DNA of 64,000 nt, taken from contig NC_057790.1 in NCBI RefSeq assembly GCF_014905175.1, positions 15,216,469 to 15,280,468 on the forward strand, given 5' to 3'. Numbering within the stretch: the stretch's first letter is position 1; the number at the start of each line of letters is the position of its first letter. This DNA is from Aphidius gifuensis (Eukaryota > Arthropoda > Insecta > Hymenoptera > Braconidae). Shown here one piece after another: positions 47,740 to 60,464 of the stretch. Made by a program: the position numbers and the translations under genes. The notes below the pieces were generated by a model. That model was not told where the DNA came from. It searched no databases and saw only the letters and a list, made by a program, of their open reading frames with translations.

Positions 47740-48005
47740 TCAACTTTGTTGCGACGAATAAACCGTCATCAACGACATTAGAAGTTGTATACGGTGTTGT
47801 AAAAAGCATGGGGGAGTCTGCTTGGACACGCTTGATTTCAAATCCCAGGAAGAGAATGCCATCATCAGAAACAAGGTGGGCATCCTCTCTACCGTGTCGT
47901 ATATATTTATTGAGACAATAAACCGTAATTATGAGCGTCGTCATGAGCGGACTAACTAACCGCGTGGCGAATGTGCCGACCAACAAATTCAACTTTTTTG
48001 CCTGA
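47740..48005. promoter_or_regulatory. GC-richer island with homeodomain-like sites
   Basis: About 265 bases of balanced composition in a very AT-rich region. Motifs include GAATAAACCGTCAT, then TTTATTGAGACAATAAACCG, which contains a TTTATTG/CAATAAA dyad, and CGTAATTATG. TTTATTG/CAATAAA and TAATTA are common homeodomain binding cores. Overlapping frames on both strands (78 and 104 codons) have no recognisable domain and end in poly-Lys or poly-Phe. A conserved enhancer is the more likely reading. Confidence 0.3.
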
Positions 48006-51000
48006 ATTATTATTTTATATCTACCCAACTCTTAAATATTATTTTTCGTGAAAAAACGTTTTTTTTTAACTTTAAAAATATTTTTTTTATTTGTTTTTTC
48101 TTTTTAAATACAAGGATAATATTTTTTTTCTTCCATATAGTTTACTTTTTTATTATTTTTAAAATTAATATCAATATATTTTAAATGTTTTTATATATAT
48201 TTTTATGAAATTTTCAAATTTTTTTTATAAAATAATTTTTTATAAGCAATGAAATAGTTTATATAAAACACAAATGAAATTTTTATTTATAGAATTTTAT
48301 TCCGCAAATGTTAAAAATTTCAAAATATATGATGATTAAGTTTTTTTGTTATAAAAAAATTAATAAAACTTTTTATATTTCTTCAAGTAATCGAATGTAT
48401 CCGAAATATTAAATAATTGCACTGGGTATATATTTATAAAATATATTTAAAAAAATTACATTTTATCTGTAAAAATATAAAAAACATTAAAATAAAAAAA
48501 TAAATCTAATAAATGTTAATTTTACAAATAATTACCATTTTCACGTCGTTTTTCTTTTGGCCTAAATTAAATTTATCAATCCAATAAAAAGATAAAAATT
48601 GAAATTGCCAATGGAACATTTTGTAATTCACGCTTCTATTCTATTTTGAAGAAAAACCTAACCAACTAATTCACAATCTCAAAAAAAAGTCATTTAAAAA
48701 CACTTGATATTGCCCTGCAACTATCGAGACCCCGAGAGCCAAAAAAAAAAATACATTTTACATTTTGAACAGGTCTAATATCAGTAGACACATACACTGC
48801 AATATCACTTACATATAACTCATATAAATTTATAAAAACCTCATACAAAAATGCAGTACACTGACATGAAAATTTAACAAATTACACCTCATTAAATTGA
48901 AAAAAAAAAACATCACACTCATCTATCAACATAATAATAATAATAATCAAATTGTCAATAAACAAAAGAACAAATGAATAAATTAAAATTCAAGCATAAT
49001 TATCAATAAGTAAAAATATATAACACTTTATTAAAAGTTAGTTAGTAAATTTGTAGCCAACAACATTGTATATACTGACAGTATGATGAGTCGATTTGTA
49101 AGTCGATACACTCGGCAATTTGTTATCGTCCAACAATTTCTTATAACGACCCTAATTTACCGCCTTTTTAAGTTTGATGCGTTTATATATACTATATTGC
49201 AATGTTTTTATTTTTATTTTTATTTTTTTCATTTTTTCCATCAAACATAAATTTATTATTCAATTTTCACCTACTTATATATTATTATTTTTTTGTGTTG
49301 TTGTTGGATTAAAATGTTTTGCAGTTCATAACATATGCATGATTTGATATAGTAATTCGTTTTACAGTATATTTGTTACATCTAAAATCAGAACACTCTA
49401 TATACAATCAGTTTATTATTCTAATGTTGTTCTCAATTTATATGAAATTATTATAAATTATCTTGATATTGTATATACGAAAATATATGCTTTACATCTA
49501 ATGACTTATGACTCAATGACTCAATCAAAAGGTGCGTTTTTTTTTCATGAATATATTGACGTCGTGGAAATATATTTTATATTTATAAACATAAAATCAT
49601 CACATGCATATGTCATTATGTTTATTCAAAAATTATACAAATACATTTTTTATATTGTTTAATATTTTTTCATTGTTGATATGTACTATAAATGATTAGT
49701 ATTGTGTATTTTTATTCATTTGTTAATTTTCTTATTCTTATAATTAAATTATATATATATTTTTTTTTTCTTCTTTGCAAGACCACATTGCATGCTTGTG
49801 GGTATATGACTTTTGGTTTGTCAAATTATTCCATCTATGTACATTTTTTTATATAATTATTACATAATAATTATAATAATAATAATAATAATAATAACGG
49901 CTTAACAAAATATTTATTAATATTTGACTTTAAAGAAAATAATATTTTTTTCTTTTTTTCTTCATTATTATGTCTTAGAAAGTTCAGTGTGATTTCTTTT
50001 ATTGTGCGGTTTGAAGCACGTATAAAATTGCATATTCCAACGGGAAAATTTACATAGTTTTTATTTTATTATTTATTTTGTTTTATTTTTACAGCATCAG
50101 AAAGTAAATATTTTTCTGAAGAAAAATAAAATTCATGCGTTAGAAATCTAGTTGAATTTTAATATTTCTAAGAATAATATTATTTTTTTTTAAAATGCAT
50201 ACAGACTATTGAATCTATATATACATAAATATCATAGAACTGCAATGATCACCTTATATTTAAACACAAACTAAATTGGTCCTTATTTTGTACATAAAAC
50301 ATTAACCAAGTCAATCATATTCGACTGTTTGTTGCGTCTTACGTGGCTTTCTAAGAAAAACCGGACTTGATCGACGGCTTTCTCTTGTTCGCCTTTTTAC
50401 GATTCCCTCAAGGTTCTTCTTGCTTTTTTTTCAACTCCCGGTTAAATCGAAATTTGCAAGAAAAAAAAAAAAAATAATCCACAAAAAAAATAAATAAATA
50501 TATGACAAAAAATCGGGAAAAGAAAATATCAAATGTTAAGAAATACGGAAATGTAAACGCACTATATTACGTCGAGATAATCACACATTGAATTTATAGT
50601 TTTTTCATTTTGATTGAATTGTAGATATAAATTACAAATATATAATAAACATGTGTAATATATGATTTACAATAAATACATTTATAATTTTCTCGTAAAA
50701 TATTTTCAATTGATTTTATTGAATTATGAAAAAACGAAAAATTATTAAAACATGTTTTTAATAGCTCGATAAACTTGCATGGTGATGATAACAGTATGTT
50801 GGACTATATATCAACTGTGAAGAATTTTCATCAGTAGCTCCTAACGTGACATGGAATTATTCAAGTCGATTTAAGTTTTAAATAGTCATTTTTTAGTCCA
50901 AAATGGTCATGTGAAGTAATAAAGAGCCATCGTGCTGATCTGGATTGCTAATATAGCAATTCAGCTCACCATTATACTTACATAGACATTAATAGTAAAC

Positions 51001-51264
51001 GTTAATAAGTGACATAACCTCAAATTTTTTAATGATTATGAAATTATCCATATTACAGTTTGCAAATTAGCATTATTTAATTATTAATATTCAACAGATC
51101 TTTTTGTTTGTTTTTAATGAATACAATAAGAATAATTTTCACCTTATACTCATCTATTCCATATACTTTTAAATCTAGAACTATATCTTAAACTTTAATA
51201 AAAAATAAACTAAATGTTTTTTGAAGATTCAAATCATCATGGAAAAAAAAACAGAAATATAATA

Positions 51265-51338
<74 letters not shown>

Positions 51339-52245
51339 TAATAATAATATAAACAGAAATATAATAAGTAATTTACTGACTATTTATAATTGAGTAATAG
51401 TAAGTTGCAAATTACAATATATATATATATTTTATGGATATTATATTCAATATTTTAGGTTATGTCTAAATATGACTGATTGACTTATCTTTGATCATAG
51501 TTCTCTCGAAACAATTGTTTCATAGCTTAAAGCATTTAGCTAAAAATTTTTCTCAGTATTATATTCACCCTACAATTGTTAGGCATAATACAAACACAAA
51601 AAAAAGTTATAGTGAAAACTTGACAATTATTTTCAACGCTAAATAGAGCTCTGAGCACTTTAAATCATAAATCAATTTAACTTTAATCTTTGTTAAAGTT
51701 TAAATGAATTCAAACTAAAATAAAGTTTATTATTTTACAATTTTCATTAATCAGTTATGTAAATATATTTATTAAATTATAAAATTAAATACTAGAAAAG
51801 AATATTTTAATATTCATATACAGTTGAAAATTATTTATCTCAAATTTATATGTAGAATAATATGAAAATTATAATTTTTTCGAAAATTACTTGTCATAAC
51901 TTATGAGTATAATTACTTGTGTCAAAAATAATCACTAATTTTATTTAAAATATTTCCAAACATGTTTTTATATAATTTATATATATTTAAATGAATATTA
52001 TACATATAATCAAGATAAACAATTTTAAATTTTAAATATATATTATCAAATTTTCTTCTATTTTTTACAATAAAAAAATCATATTAATAAAAAAGTTGAC
52101 ACAATGTTTCCCAGGAAATTATGATGTATATTCAAAAAATATTTGTGTTATATTTCTATTATGTACTAAAGTCAGGAATTCAAAATTAGAGTATGACTTT
52201 TCTGTATAAAAAAAAATGGAAAAGTATAGGAGAAAATCTTTAACA
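48006..52245. other. AT-rich non-coding DNA with microsatellites
   Basis: No gene seen. It includes AAT-type runs at about 48932-48948 and 49868-49898, TA runs, and balanced patches at about 49060-49160 (TTTATAACGACC, AATTTACCGCC) and 50320-50450. These patches may be regulatory. Confidence 0.45.
51266..51335. repeat. AAT microsatellite
   Basis: More than twenty AAT units, bracketed by a direct ACAGAAATATAATA doublet (about 51251 and 51354). Confidence 0.95.
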
Positions 52246-52249
52246 GCAA

Positions 52250-52510
52250 TCGAAGAATTAAGGCGAGCCCCACCTTCATAAGAATCAAGAATCATATACT
52301 GGGACAGGTCTGTCGAATGTTAACGAGACTCTCTCAAAGGGGGAAAGCACGTAACCTCGACTAACCTCTCCTAACCTCCATTCCCGGGTTGGCAAAAGCC
52401 AAGCTGAGATGCCGCGTGTATGATTTTCAGTCGTGATCTCATTGGTCGACCAGGTACGCCCGTTCTCGCGGTCTTAACATTCAACAACACGCCTTTTCAA
52501 CGCGCATATT
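52250..52510. promoter_or_regulatory. GC-richer island with a possible initiator
   Basis: Balanced composition from AAGGCGAGCCCCACCTTC through to ACGCCTTTTCAACG. It contains TTTTCAGTCGTG at about 52424, matching the TCAGT initiator, and repeated CTAACCTC phrases. There is no TATA at -30 and no coding exon after it. Either an initiator-only promoter or an unrelated conserved block. Confidence 0.3.
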
Positions 52511-54215
52511 TACTAGAAAAAAAAAAAAAAAACAAAAAAAAAAAATCCCCTACCTTCCCTTCAAACATCATCACAAGCACAATTCATTTACACTTTATCG
52601 ACCACTTTTATGACAAATTATTATTCGAGGATCAATTTAAAAAAAAAAAAAAAAAACAATTTTTCCATATATATTTTTCGTATATCCCGTAGAACATTTA
52701 TGGTAAAGGAAGTCAAAAGAGCAGAGGACAAGAAGAGAATAAGAGTGAAATAAAAAATTAAATAAAAAAAAATATGGATAAAAAGTTTAGAGTCACGTTT
52801 TGCCGTGCAATTGAAGTTTTTCCCGGTGGTCTTTGAATTTTTTTTAAATATTTTTATTTCTCTATTTACTTCTCTCTCTCTCAGACTTATTCAACAACCT
52901 GTACTTTCTTTACATCAGCTATATAGACACCCTCTCTCTCGATTTATCATCAGCGGTTTTATCGTGACGAGCAGAGTAAATTATTGTCTATAATGTTGAG
53001 CGCGAAACGAGGAGACGGTATTCCGCGCGTGTATGTCAGCTGGTCGATCATTTTAACAAAACCACAGAATATAAAAAATTTTTTTTTTTTTTTTTTTTTT
53101 TTGTGCTATAAATATAAATTATAATTTAAGATAAAAAATATATATAAAAAAAAAACATAAAAAAATAATAAATAATAGAAAATTTTTGAAAAACATTTGA
53201 GAGTAATTTTATAGCCAAAAGAACCGTGAATCTTGGTCGTTGAATTTGCCCTTGATGCGACTGAATATAACAAGAAAAAACATCCAACCTAATTGATATT
53301 ATTACAATCTTGTCCCTCCGATTACCTTAATATTATTTTTACACAACTCGATTATCTTCTTGGTTTAATTTTCGTCAACATCTTTCTCGACGTTTAACTC
53401 ACATATGGCACTCTTTGGGTATCACTTAATCCATACAATCATGTTGAACAAAAAAAGCAAATGATCATTTAATTTATTAACCATTTAAAAATTTCATTTA
53501 ATTACAACGATTTGTGTGCTATTTATATATAAAAAAAAAAAAAAATATTATATTTAACATTGTTGATAATAATGGAAAAGAAAAATTGAATAAATGTGTT
53601 AAGATTTTATATCAAAAATGATAATAATTCATAACAATTTATTATTTAAAAATAATATATATTAAAATGAAAATTTAAACACAAACATGTCGTGCTTAAA
53701 ATAATTATATCTCTTTGATTTGATACCAACAGTTTCATTATTTGCACAATACTTTGTTCTTTAATGATATAAAATTTTTATTTAAAAAAAAAAAAATTTA
53801 AGTAGTAAATTCCATATCATTCAGACGCGTATGTAAAATTATTTTCACTCAATATATTATCCATTAATCTTTATAATTTTTAAAAGCAAATAAATAATAA
53901 AAATATATATTTGAATTGAAAATAAATTTTAAAAATCTGCTTCAATTCAGTTGAATGAAATAAAAAATAATCAACAAATTAATAAGTGCAACAATGAGCT
54001 GCATTTTAGAGCGCCATTTTAAAAGCTATGGCTCAGAAGGGATTGTATTAAAAACGGAGAGAGTGCTTATATTCGAACGAAAAAAAAATAGAGAAAAAAG
54101 TATATACCTTTGAGTTTTACATAGAGACAGAAAATTATAAACTTTTTTTTCTCATTTTTATATAAAACTTATGTATTTTTTCTCATTTTTTTTTTTCTTA
54201 TATATTTTGTAACAA
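52511..54215. other. AT-rich non-coding DNA
   Basis: Long A and T tracts dominate, including a T-run at 53079-53102. Short balanced patches occur at 52975-53050 (ATTCCGCGCGTGTATGTCAG) and about 53210-53260. No gene seen. Confidence 0.45.
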
Positions 54216-54345
54216 ACACGGTACGACGAAATGGACCGTTCGTCGTGTTAATCATTGTTATTACATGGGCTCAGACTATGCGAACACGCCGCCGTCATTG
54301 ACTTGACCGCCTCTACTTGGTTTTCTTTACAACCATCAGATTATT
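54216..54345. other. GC-richer patch with ACGACGAA/TTCGTCGT dyad
   Basis: ACGACGAAATGGACCGTTCG continuing TCGT forms a hairpin at 54224-54247. It is followed by GAACACGCCGCCGTCATTG and an AT-rich decline. A 65-codon frame (54255-54452) has no recognised domain. Confidence 0.35.
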
Positions 54346-55280
54346 TCCGATTTAGCCCCAAGAATATGCTTATTTTTTTTTATTATTTTTTATCCAGCAC
54401 CATCATAATATTAAACGAAAAAAATATTAAATTGTCGAGACATCGAGTATAACAGATATAATAATGTAGATACGATTAAACCAGGATACAGAAGTAAATG
54501 AAAAAGATATCTTTTTCGATCGTTGGCCAACTGACCCGAAAATAAAAAAAAAGTGTATATTTAAATACACACCATATGAGGAAAATTTGAGTTGATAAGC
54601 AACGAAAATATGGTCAATGAAGAGATGAGAAATTGGAAGATAAATCGATGAAACAAAAATCCAAAAAAAAAAAAAGAAAAATTTAATTGTAATACAATCA
54701 TTATGCAGACCTCAATCCATTAGTCACTATGTAAAAACCTTCTGCTCGACTTTATTTTTTAATATAATCTTTGCATTTATATTTATTTATTTTTATTAAC
54801 AATAAAAATACATGTTGCATAGGAATAAAAAAGAAATTCTCTAAATTCAGAAATGGAAAAAAAATAATAATAACATTCACCTAATGACAGCAAAATGTCG
54901 AAAATTTTGTTTTAAAATGTTTTTTTCTACTATTAAAAATCCATTAATTTTGTATTCATGCAGAGAGAATAAAAAAAATTCGAAAGAAATGATGTACTTT
55001 TTAGAAATATAATACTTAAAAATTTTTTTTTTTGTTGTAACATGGAGAATATTAGTTGACTCTTCAACAAAAAAACCCAAGCACTAAAAATAGAAAAATT
55101 TTGTTGTTTTTATTTTGAGTTAGAAAAAATCCTAGCTCTACAAATTCAAGTATTTTTCATTTAAAACTTTTTCAAGCTGATGATAATAAGAGAGCCCAGA
55201 TTTATGTATACATAAATATATTTAGAAATTTTTCTATTATTTATAATTTATGATTACCAAATCAATGTAATGTTTCACTA
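54346..55280. other. AT-rich non-coding DNA
   Basis: A/T-tract sequence without recognisable genes. Confidence 0.45.
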
Positions 55281-55302
55281 TTAGTTATTTATAAATAACT
55301 AA
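55281..55302. repeat. perfect 22 bp palindrome within a longer dyad
   Basis: TTAGTTATTTATAAATAACTAA is self-complementary. The dyad extends imperfectly to 55271-55312 (TGTTTCACT outside, AAAGTAAAACA on the other side). Confidence 0.85.
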
Positions 55303-55314
55303 AAGTAAAACAAT

Positions 55315-55408
55315 ACATTCAATAATAATAATAAATATAGAACTGTATATTTATCTGTATATTATTTATATACTTATAAGTTCTATATTTATTATTATTA
55401 TTGAATGT
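55315..55408. repeat. hairpin with perfect 30 base arms
   Basis: ACATTCAATAATAATAATAA and the following ATATAGAACT pair without mismatch with AGTTCTATATTTATTATTAT and the following TATTGAATGT around a 34 base loop. It directly follows the palindrome at 55281. Confidence 0.9.
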
Positions 55409-55740
55409 GTAAAAAATTATAAAGCTCCAATTCAATAATCACTGGTCTTGTAGGCTCTGGGGATTTATGTAAAACATCATGAAAAAAAAAACTCAAGCCC
55501 TTCTGTTACAGTACAACAACGATTTATAAATTTTCATTTTTTAAACTTGATGGATATTATTCGTTGATGACTTTGAACAAGTATTTTGAGTGAGCTTTCG
55601 TATATGTAGAAGCTCCAATAGAGTGTAGAAAAAAATGAGAACAATACTAATGGCACTTAAGAGAGAAAAAGGGAAAAAACTGAAAGCTCGTTTTACAAAA
55701 AAATTGTTGATTTTTCTCCGAGAATTAATTGTTTTGTATA
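55409..55740. other. AT-rich non-coding DNA
   Basis: Part of a 131-codon minus-strand frame (55541-55936) that runs into the transposon fragment. Its hydrophobic and basic residues show no recognised domain. Confidence 0.4.
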
Positions 55741-55866
55741 CACTGCGAAAATTTTTAACTAAAAATACAATCATGCTTGAGTAAAAATTACTATAGTGAT
55801 TTGTAATATTAATTTTATTTCTGTCACTGGCCGCGAGAGATGATATTCTACTAAAAAATTTAGTAG
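55741..55866. mobile_element. fragment of the CACTG-ended element family
   Basis: CACTGCGAAAATTTTTAACT and on through TGGCCGCGAGAG match the reverse complement of the right end of 6236-8577 (CACTGAGAGAAATTTTAACT .. GGCCGCGAGAGTCGG). TA precedes it. Only the terminal 126 bases or so are present. Confidence 0.75.
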
Positions 55867-55974
55867 AAACTATAAAAATTCGTATTCTCTGAAGCGCGTT
55901 GATTAGTACAGCAAATTTTCGTTGTGAATGTATCACTGATTTCCAAGTGAAAAAAATATATTTATTGGAAATAT

Positions 55975-56345
55975 GAAATAAATTTTATATTTAGAAAAAA
56001 TTTAGAAAAAATATGAATTAAATTTAAAATATATACAGTTTTGGACATACTAAAATTAAATTTAGAAAAAATTTAGAAAAAATTTAGAAAAGATTTAGAA
56101 AAAATATAAAATAAATTCAAAATATATACAGTTTTGAACATACGAAAATTAAATTTAAAAAAAATTTACAAAAAATAAAAAAAAAATTAAGAAAAAATTT
56201 AGAAAAAATTCAGAAAAAGTTTAATTTTAGTATGTCCAAACTTGAACATATTCTAAATTTAATTTATATTTGTTTTAAATCTTTTCTAAATTTTTTCTAA
56301 ATTTACTTTTAGTATGTCCAAAACTGTATATCCATTAAATTTAAT
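55975..56345. repeat. low-complexity foldback with ATTTAGAAAAA words
   Basis: Repeated ATTTAGAAAAA units and ATACAGTTTTGGACATACTA on the left are inverted on the right as TAGTATGTCCAAAACTGTAT and TTTTTTCTAAAT. It is a simple inverted-array structure; no clear terminal repeats or target duplication. Confidence 0.7.
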
Positions 56346-57298
56346 TTATTTACTAAGGTTACTAAGGGGATGATTAGAAATAAAAAATCTTGACTGTGAC
56401 CTTAGTGTATTGATGAAGATATTTTTGTAGCAGTTGGCAAAAAAAATTGAAATAAATTGTCAAGATAGATAATTATTTTATTTAAAAAATAAGCCTAATT
56501 AAAAAGAAATCGAGTAGAAACTCAAATATTTACAAACAACCTTAACGATTTGATACTGACAATGATATTCATAACGTGCCTGACACTGATGGTCTCAACA
56601 TTGCTGACGCATGTTCTTTGTCTTCTTGATTTGTATTATCATTTCCATTATTTATTTTTATTGATGATTTTTGTTGATAATTTAATTTCCAAACATTATG
56701 ACTTGTTGGTAATGTTATTTCCATTATTAATTCCAAACTCATTCTTCCATTTTTTTCGGTCTCTTAAAAGTTCTTAGATCTATTGTTTTTGTTGTATATC
56801 ATTTGACAAATCATCAAGTGAACTCACTTGATAAATCTTTTCTCAACCAAGCTTGAAGATCTTTGACACTCGATGATATTCTGTCACTCACTGACAGCAA
56901 CCATCTTTCATTGTCATCACCATTAACATGTGATAGATCAATTATACAATCGAAAAAATCGTTGATAATGATGTCTTGGGCATCATTATTCTAAATATTA
57001 TTGCTTTTATCTGACATTCTATTATTATTAATATTTATATAATTTATATAATAATTAATAAATTATTACTCAAAACTACAAAATAGTTGTTCATCAACCA
57101 TCAGAAAAAGATGAACAAGTCAAAAGTATTTGAAAATATGTTAGTTTTTTTGCTCTATAAACAGATGATTTAGATATTCAAAAATAAATACTTTTTTATA
57201 TATAAGTTAAAAAAAAAAAACTCATTAAACTCGATGAAATGAAAAATGAACAATAACAACATGTGACTTGAAAAGATAGCTGAAAGTATCATTATTAA
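56346..57298. other. AT-rich non-coding DNA
   Basis: No gene recognised. A hydrophobic 75-codon frame (56550-56777) is made of Leu/Phe/Thr codons without a known motif. Confidence 0.4.
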
Positions 57299-57770
57299 AT
57301 TCGCGCCATCGATGCGATATTGAATACTGTAAATATACCTAAAGGTTTTTTCGCACCATTTACTATTCTTGCTCAATTTTATTTTTATTGTGTTATCGAA
57401 TTGCTCTGGACCTGTAAGCAATATTGCTTTGTGTTGCTTTGATTTGATTTCATTTTATAATGTTTGTCAGATTGCCCTAAGTTTTGAAAGAAATTTCAAG
57501 AAAAACGCAATTTCTGAAACTGTAATAATCCCAACAACTTATGGCGCGCGCACCATCGATGCGATATTGAATACTGTAGTCTGTACTGATATAAAGGTTC
57601 TTTCACATCATTCTACTATTCTTGTTCAATTTTATTTTATAATGTTGTCGAATTGCTCTGGACTTGAAAGCCATATTGCTTTGATTTAATTTTGGTTTCT
57701 AATGTTTGTCAGAGTGCCCTGAGTTTTTAAGGAAATATGAAGAAAAAACGCAATTTCTGAAAATGATTTT
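57299..57770. repeat. tandem duplication, unit about 247 bp
   Basis: ACCATCGATGCGATATTGAA at about 57550 repeats GCCATCGATGCGATATTGAA at about 57303. The following AATTGCTCTGGACCTG, TTTGTCAGATTGCCCTAAG and AAAAACGCAATTTCTGAAA phrases recur in order as AATTGCTCTGGACTTG, TTTGTCAGAGTGCCCTGAG and AAAAACGCAATTTCTGAAA. The copies have diverged moderately. Open frames in the two copies are not conserved. Confidence 0.8.
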
Positions 57771-57948
57771 GAAGTTTAAAAAAAAAGTATACATCTAAAA
57801 AATCTGTTTTTTTTTTTTATTAAAAAGCTTGATATTGATATAATGAAATGATCAGAACACATAATATTTTTCTCTAATCAATCATATTTTAAAATACATT
57901 CCCAAGGAATTAGAGGGCTAGGGTTAGCTCTATGCCGATAATATATAG

Positions 57949-58018
57949 GCACGGTAGTTAATCTCGTTTCTCCCACTTTTTTTTTTTCTCATACTTGACG
58001 CGAGGCACTACCGTGCCT
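57949..58018. repeat. hairpin GGCACGGTAGT/ACTACCGTGCC
   Basis: AGGCACGGTAGT (57949-57960) and GCACTACCGTGCCT (58005-58018) are inverted around a roughly 45 base T-rich loop. The CG-rich arms stand out from the AT-rich surroundings. Confidence 0.75.
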
Positions 58019-58561
58019 CTTGATAATAAGAACTCATTACTCTATAACAAGCTCTTTTAATAATTATTTATTTCGAGAACCCACGAAATAATAAATTTCG
58101 TTACAATTTATACCAGTCTTGAAACATAACTAGGCCATGCTTAGCGTCGTTTTTATTAAGAAGAATCATTTTATCAGTGAAAGAATAATATAATTGTAAC
58201 AATGAATGGATTAAACAATAAAAAAATACAAGTACCGAAATATACAGGATGAAGCGTAAATGGCGAACACTGAGTATACTACGAGATTGTACGTGAAATT
58301 TTAAATAGTAAATGTTTTTACAGTTTGGGTCTACGACGCTTTGTGACTGAGTTATTAACGTTTTAAGTTGACCAATGAGAATCGAGCGTCGATAATTGTT
58401 ATCATTACTTAATGAACCCACGTGTGTGTTTACGCGCCATGGATTAAATTATTTTGTTTTATTAATTAATTCAGACGATCAGATAGAGCTAAATCATAAT
58501 TCGCTGGATGAATGCGCAGCTGCATGCTCACACACACAGCACTCACATTAATTATGACAAA
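58019..58561. other. spacer, no recognised gene
   Basis: It includes a 106-codon minus-strand frame (58101-58421) without a known domain. The phrase AAGTACCGAAATATACAGG at 58233 recurs as AAGTACCGAAATGTATA at about 59147, so part of this is repeated DNA. Confidence 0.4.
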
Positions 58562-58564
58562 ATA

Positions 58565-58893
58565 ATCACTTGTAATTTAAAAAATTTATATTTTGATCAC
58601 ATTATGTGATTTATTTTTGATCACATTTTTATTATACTTTTATATTTTTGATCACATTATGTGTTATTCTATCAATGTGATCAATAAATAAATCACATAA
58701 TGTGATCAAAAATATAAATGTCACTTTAAGTTAGAAGAGATCATATTTTTTGATCACATTATGTGATTTATTTATTGATCACATTGATAGAATAATCATA
58801 ATGTGATCAAAAAAAAAAAAGAAAAAAAATGTGATCAAAATAAATCACATAATGTGATCAAAAATATAAATGTGATTTTAAATTATAAGTGAT
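58565..58893. mobile_element. foldback element with ATCACATTATGTGAT words
   Basis: The ends ATCACTTGTAATTTAAA and TTTAAATTATAAGTGAT are inverted. The interior is a chain of TTTTGATCACATTATGTGAT words on both strands. ATCACATAATGTGAT is itself a perfect 15 bp dyad apart from the central base. An outer inverted pair, GATCAGATAGAGCTA (about 58479) and GACTCTATCTGACGT (58931), suggests the true boundaries may be wider. Confidence 0.6.
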
Positions 58894-59049
58894 AGCATAA
58901 TATATTAATCTGATGCTCATTATGCGTTAACGACTCTATCTGACGTTCGAAGCCTGACCAGTAAACAATTTGTCATCGGCGCATCGTACGCCGTTAAACA
59001 TCATCACAAAAGGTATAAGCGCTAAAAGCGTGCATACGTAGATCAGCCG
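58894..59049. other. short spacer
   Basis: Balanced composition (GAAGCCTGACCAGTAAAC, GGCGCATCGTACGCCG). No gene; may belong to flanking repeats. Confidence 0.35.
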
Positions 59050-60368
59050 CCATATAATAACTGATCAATTCTTGATCATGTTTGGATCAAGTCGACTTTA
59101 TTAAGGATAAGTTAAGGTTTCCTTGATCCAATCTTGAAAAAAATATAAGTACCGAAATGTATATTAATTGATCAATTCTTGATCAAGTTTGGATCAGGCT
59201 GGCCTTACACTGTAAAAAATTTTTAGCTGCAGCAACGAGCTAGATAGCTGTCTCTCCTATCCACGGCTAACTAACCTTTGGATAGTTAGCAGAGGACTGT
59301 TATTTTGGCAATCCACATTTGACAGGTTACTATTCTTGTGAAAACAGCGTGCCGACTCGTTACATTAGCTATACTTTGAATAGCTGTGGTAGCTATCCAA
59401 AGCCTGACAAGCTGGTATCGCTGTAGTAGCTATTTAGGATTGCGTATATGCATAACTATAAGTATATAGACATACGAAGTAAAAACAATATATTAATGTT
59501 CATTTACTAATTTCTAAAATTATTATCTGATTAATTTTATACTAAATTTGATGCACCAAATAAACGCCCACTTGAATACAAAATCTTATGCTAAATTTTT
59601 AATAACTATATCCCAGGTAGGATCCCCCAATGGTGAACGGCCGTGCCAGGCTTGTTACAAGCTTGTGTTTCCTAGCCTTGGTGGACTAGAATGTGCCTAG
59701 CTTGGCACAGAAAATTTTTCCAGTCATTGCACAAGACTTGTTAATCTAGACTTGTACCAAGCCTGTGTCGATTGTTATTTCCAACCCTCATACAAGGTTA
59801 AAAATTCCAAGCTCGTGTCAAGCTTGTATTTACAGTCATTGCACAAGACTTGTTATTCCAGGCTTGACCAAGCCTGTGACAACCGTCAATTCCAAGCCTT
59901 ACACAAGGTTAAAAATTCCAAGCTCGTATATCAAGGCTGTATTTACAGTCACTGCACAAGACTTGTTAGTCCAGGCTTGTACCAAGCCTGTGTCAATCGT
60001 TAATTCCAAGCCTCACACAAGATTAAAAATTTCAAGGTTGTGTCAAGCCTGTTTTCCCAGTCACTAGACAAGCATTGTTAATCCAGGCTCGACACAAGAC
60101 TGTCCTCTTGATTTTTCCCGCCCTCACACGAGCCTCGTAACACAGCCTTGTGTCAAGCTGGTGCCCTTTGTTTCACCAAGCCCGACACGAGACTCAACTT
60201 ATGCATATATATTTAACTCAAAAAAAATGATCATACAGTTGCTGAAGCAACTGTGCCTTCCCTGCGGGGGGAATTTTAATTTCTTCTTTAATATATATTA
60301 AAATTCGTGACTACAAATTTATTTCATTCTCTAATGTTACAATGATTATTGTTACAGCTAAAATTTAT

Positions 60369-60464
60369 TTAATTTTCATTCATTTTGCTTGTTCCTTCTA
60401 ATGGGTCATCTCCATGTCCAGAATCGCTTTCTTCTAACCTTTTAAACTCTCTGTTTTTATTCAT
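60369..60464 (-). CDS. 31-codon frame, second Helentron-like copy
   Basis: It reads MNKNREFKRLEESDSGHGDD and ends PLEGTSKMNEN; counterpart of 32850-32945. A further open stretch upstream on the same strand (60545-60673: KKGDVIVLKELKINEYKKIK then TTSATTKTLNPDSTERKK) also looks coding and is mostly kept in the other copy. They may be exon remnants of one gene. No family assigned. Confidence 0.35.
   Translation of the reverse strand: MNKNREFKRLEESDSGHGDDPLEGTSKMNEN

Noticed and set aside
47714..48028. 104-codon minus-strand frame as a gene
   Set aside because: It ends in poly-Lys from a T-tract and has no recognised domain; the island is more simply read as regulatory.
59752..60067. Frames of 83 and 100 codons with repeated CTRLVSPGL-like phrases
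   Set aside because: They arise from the CAAGCTTG satellite and shift between units; the sister element does not keep them.
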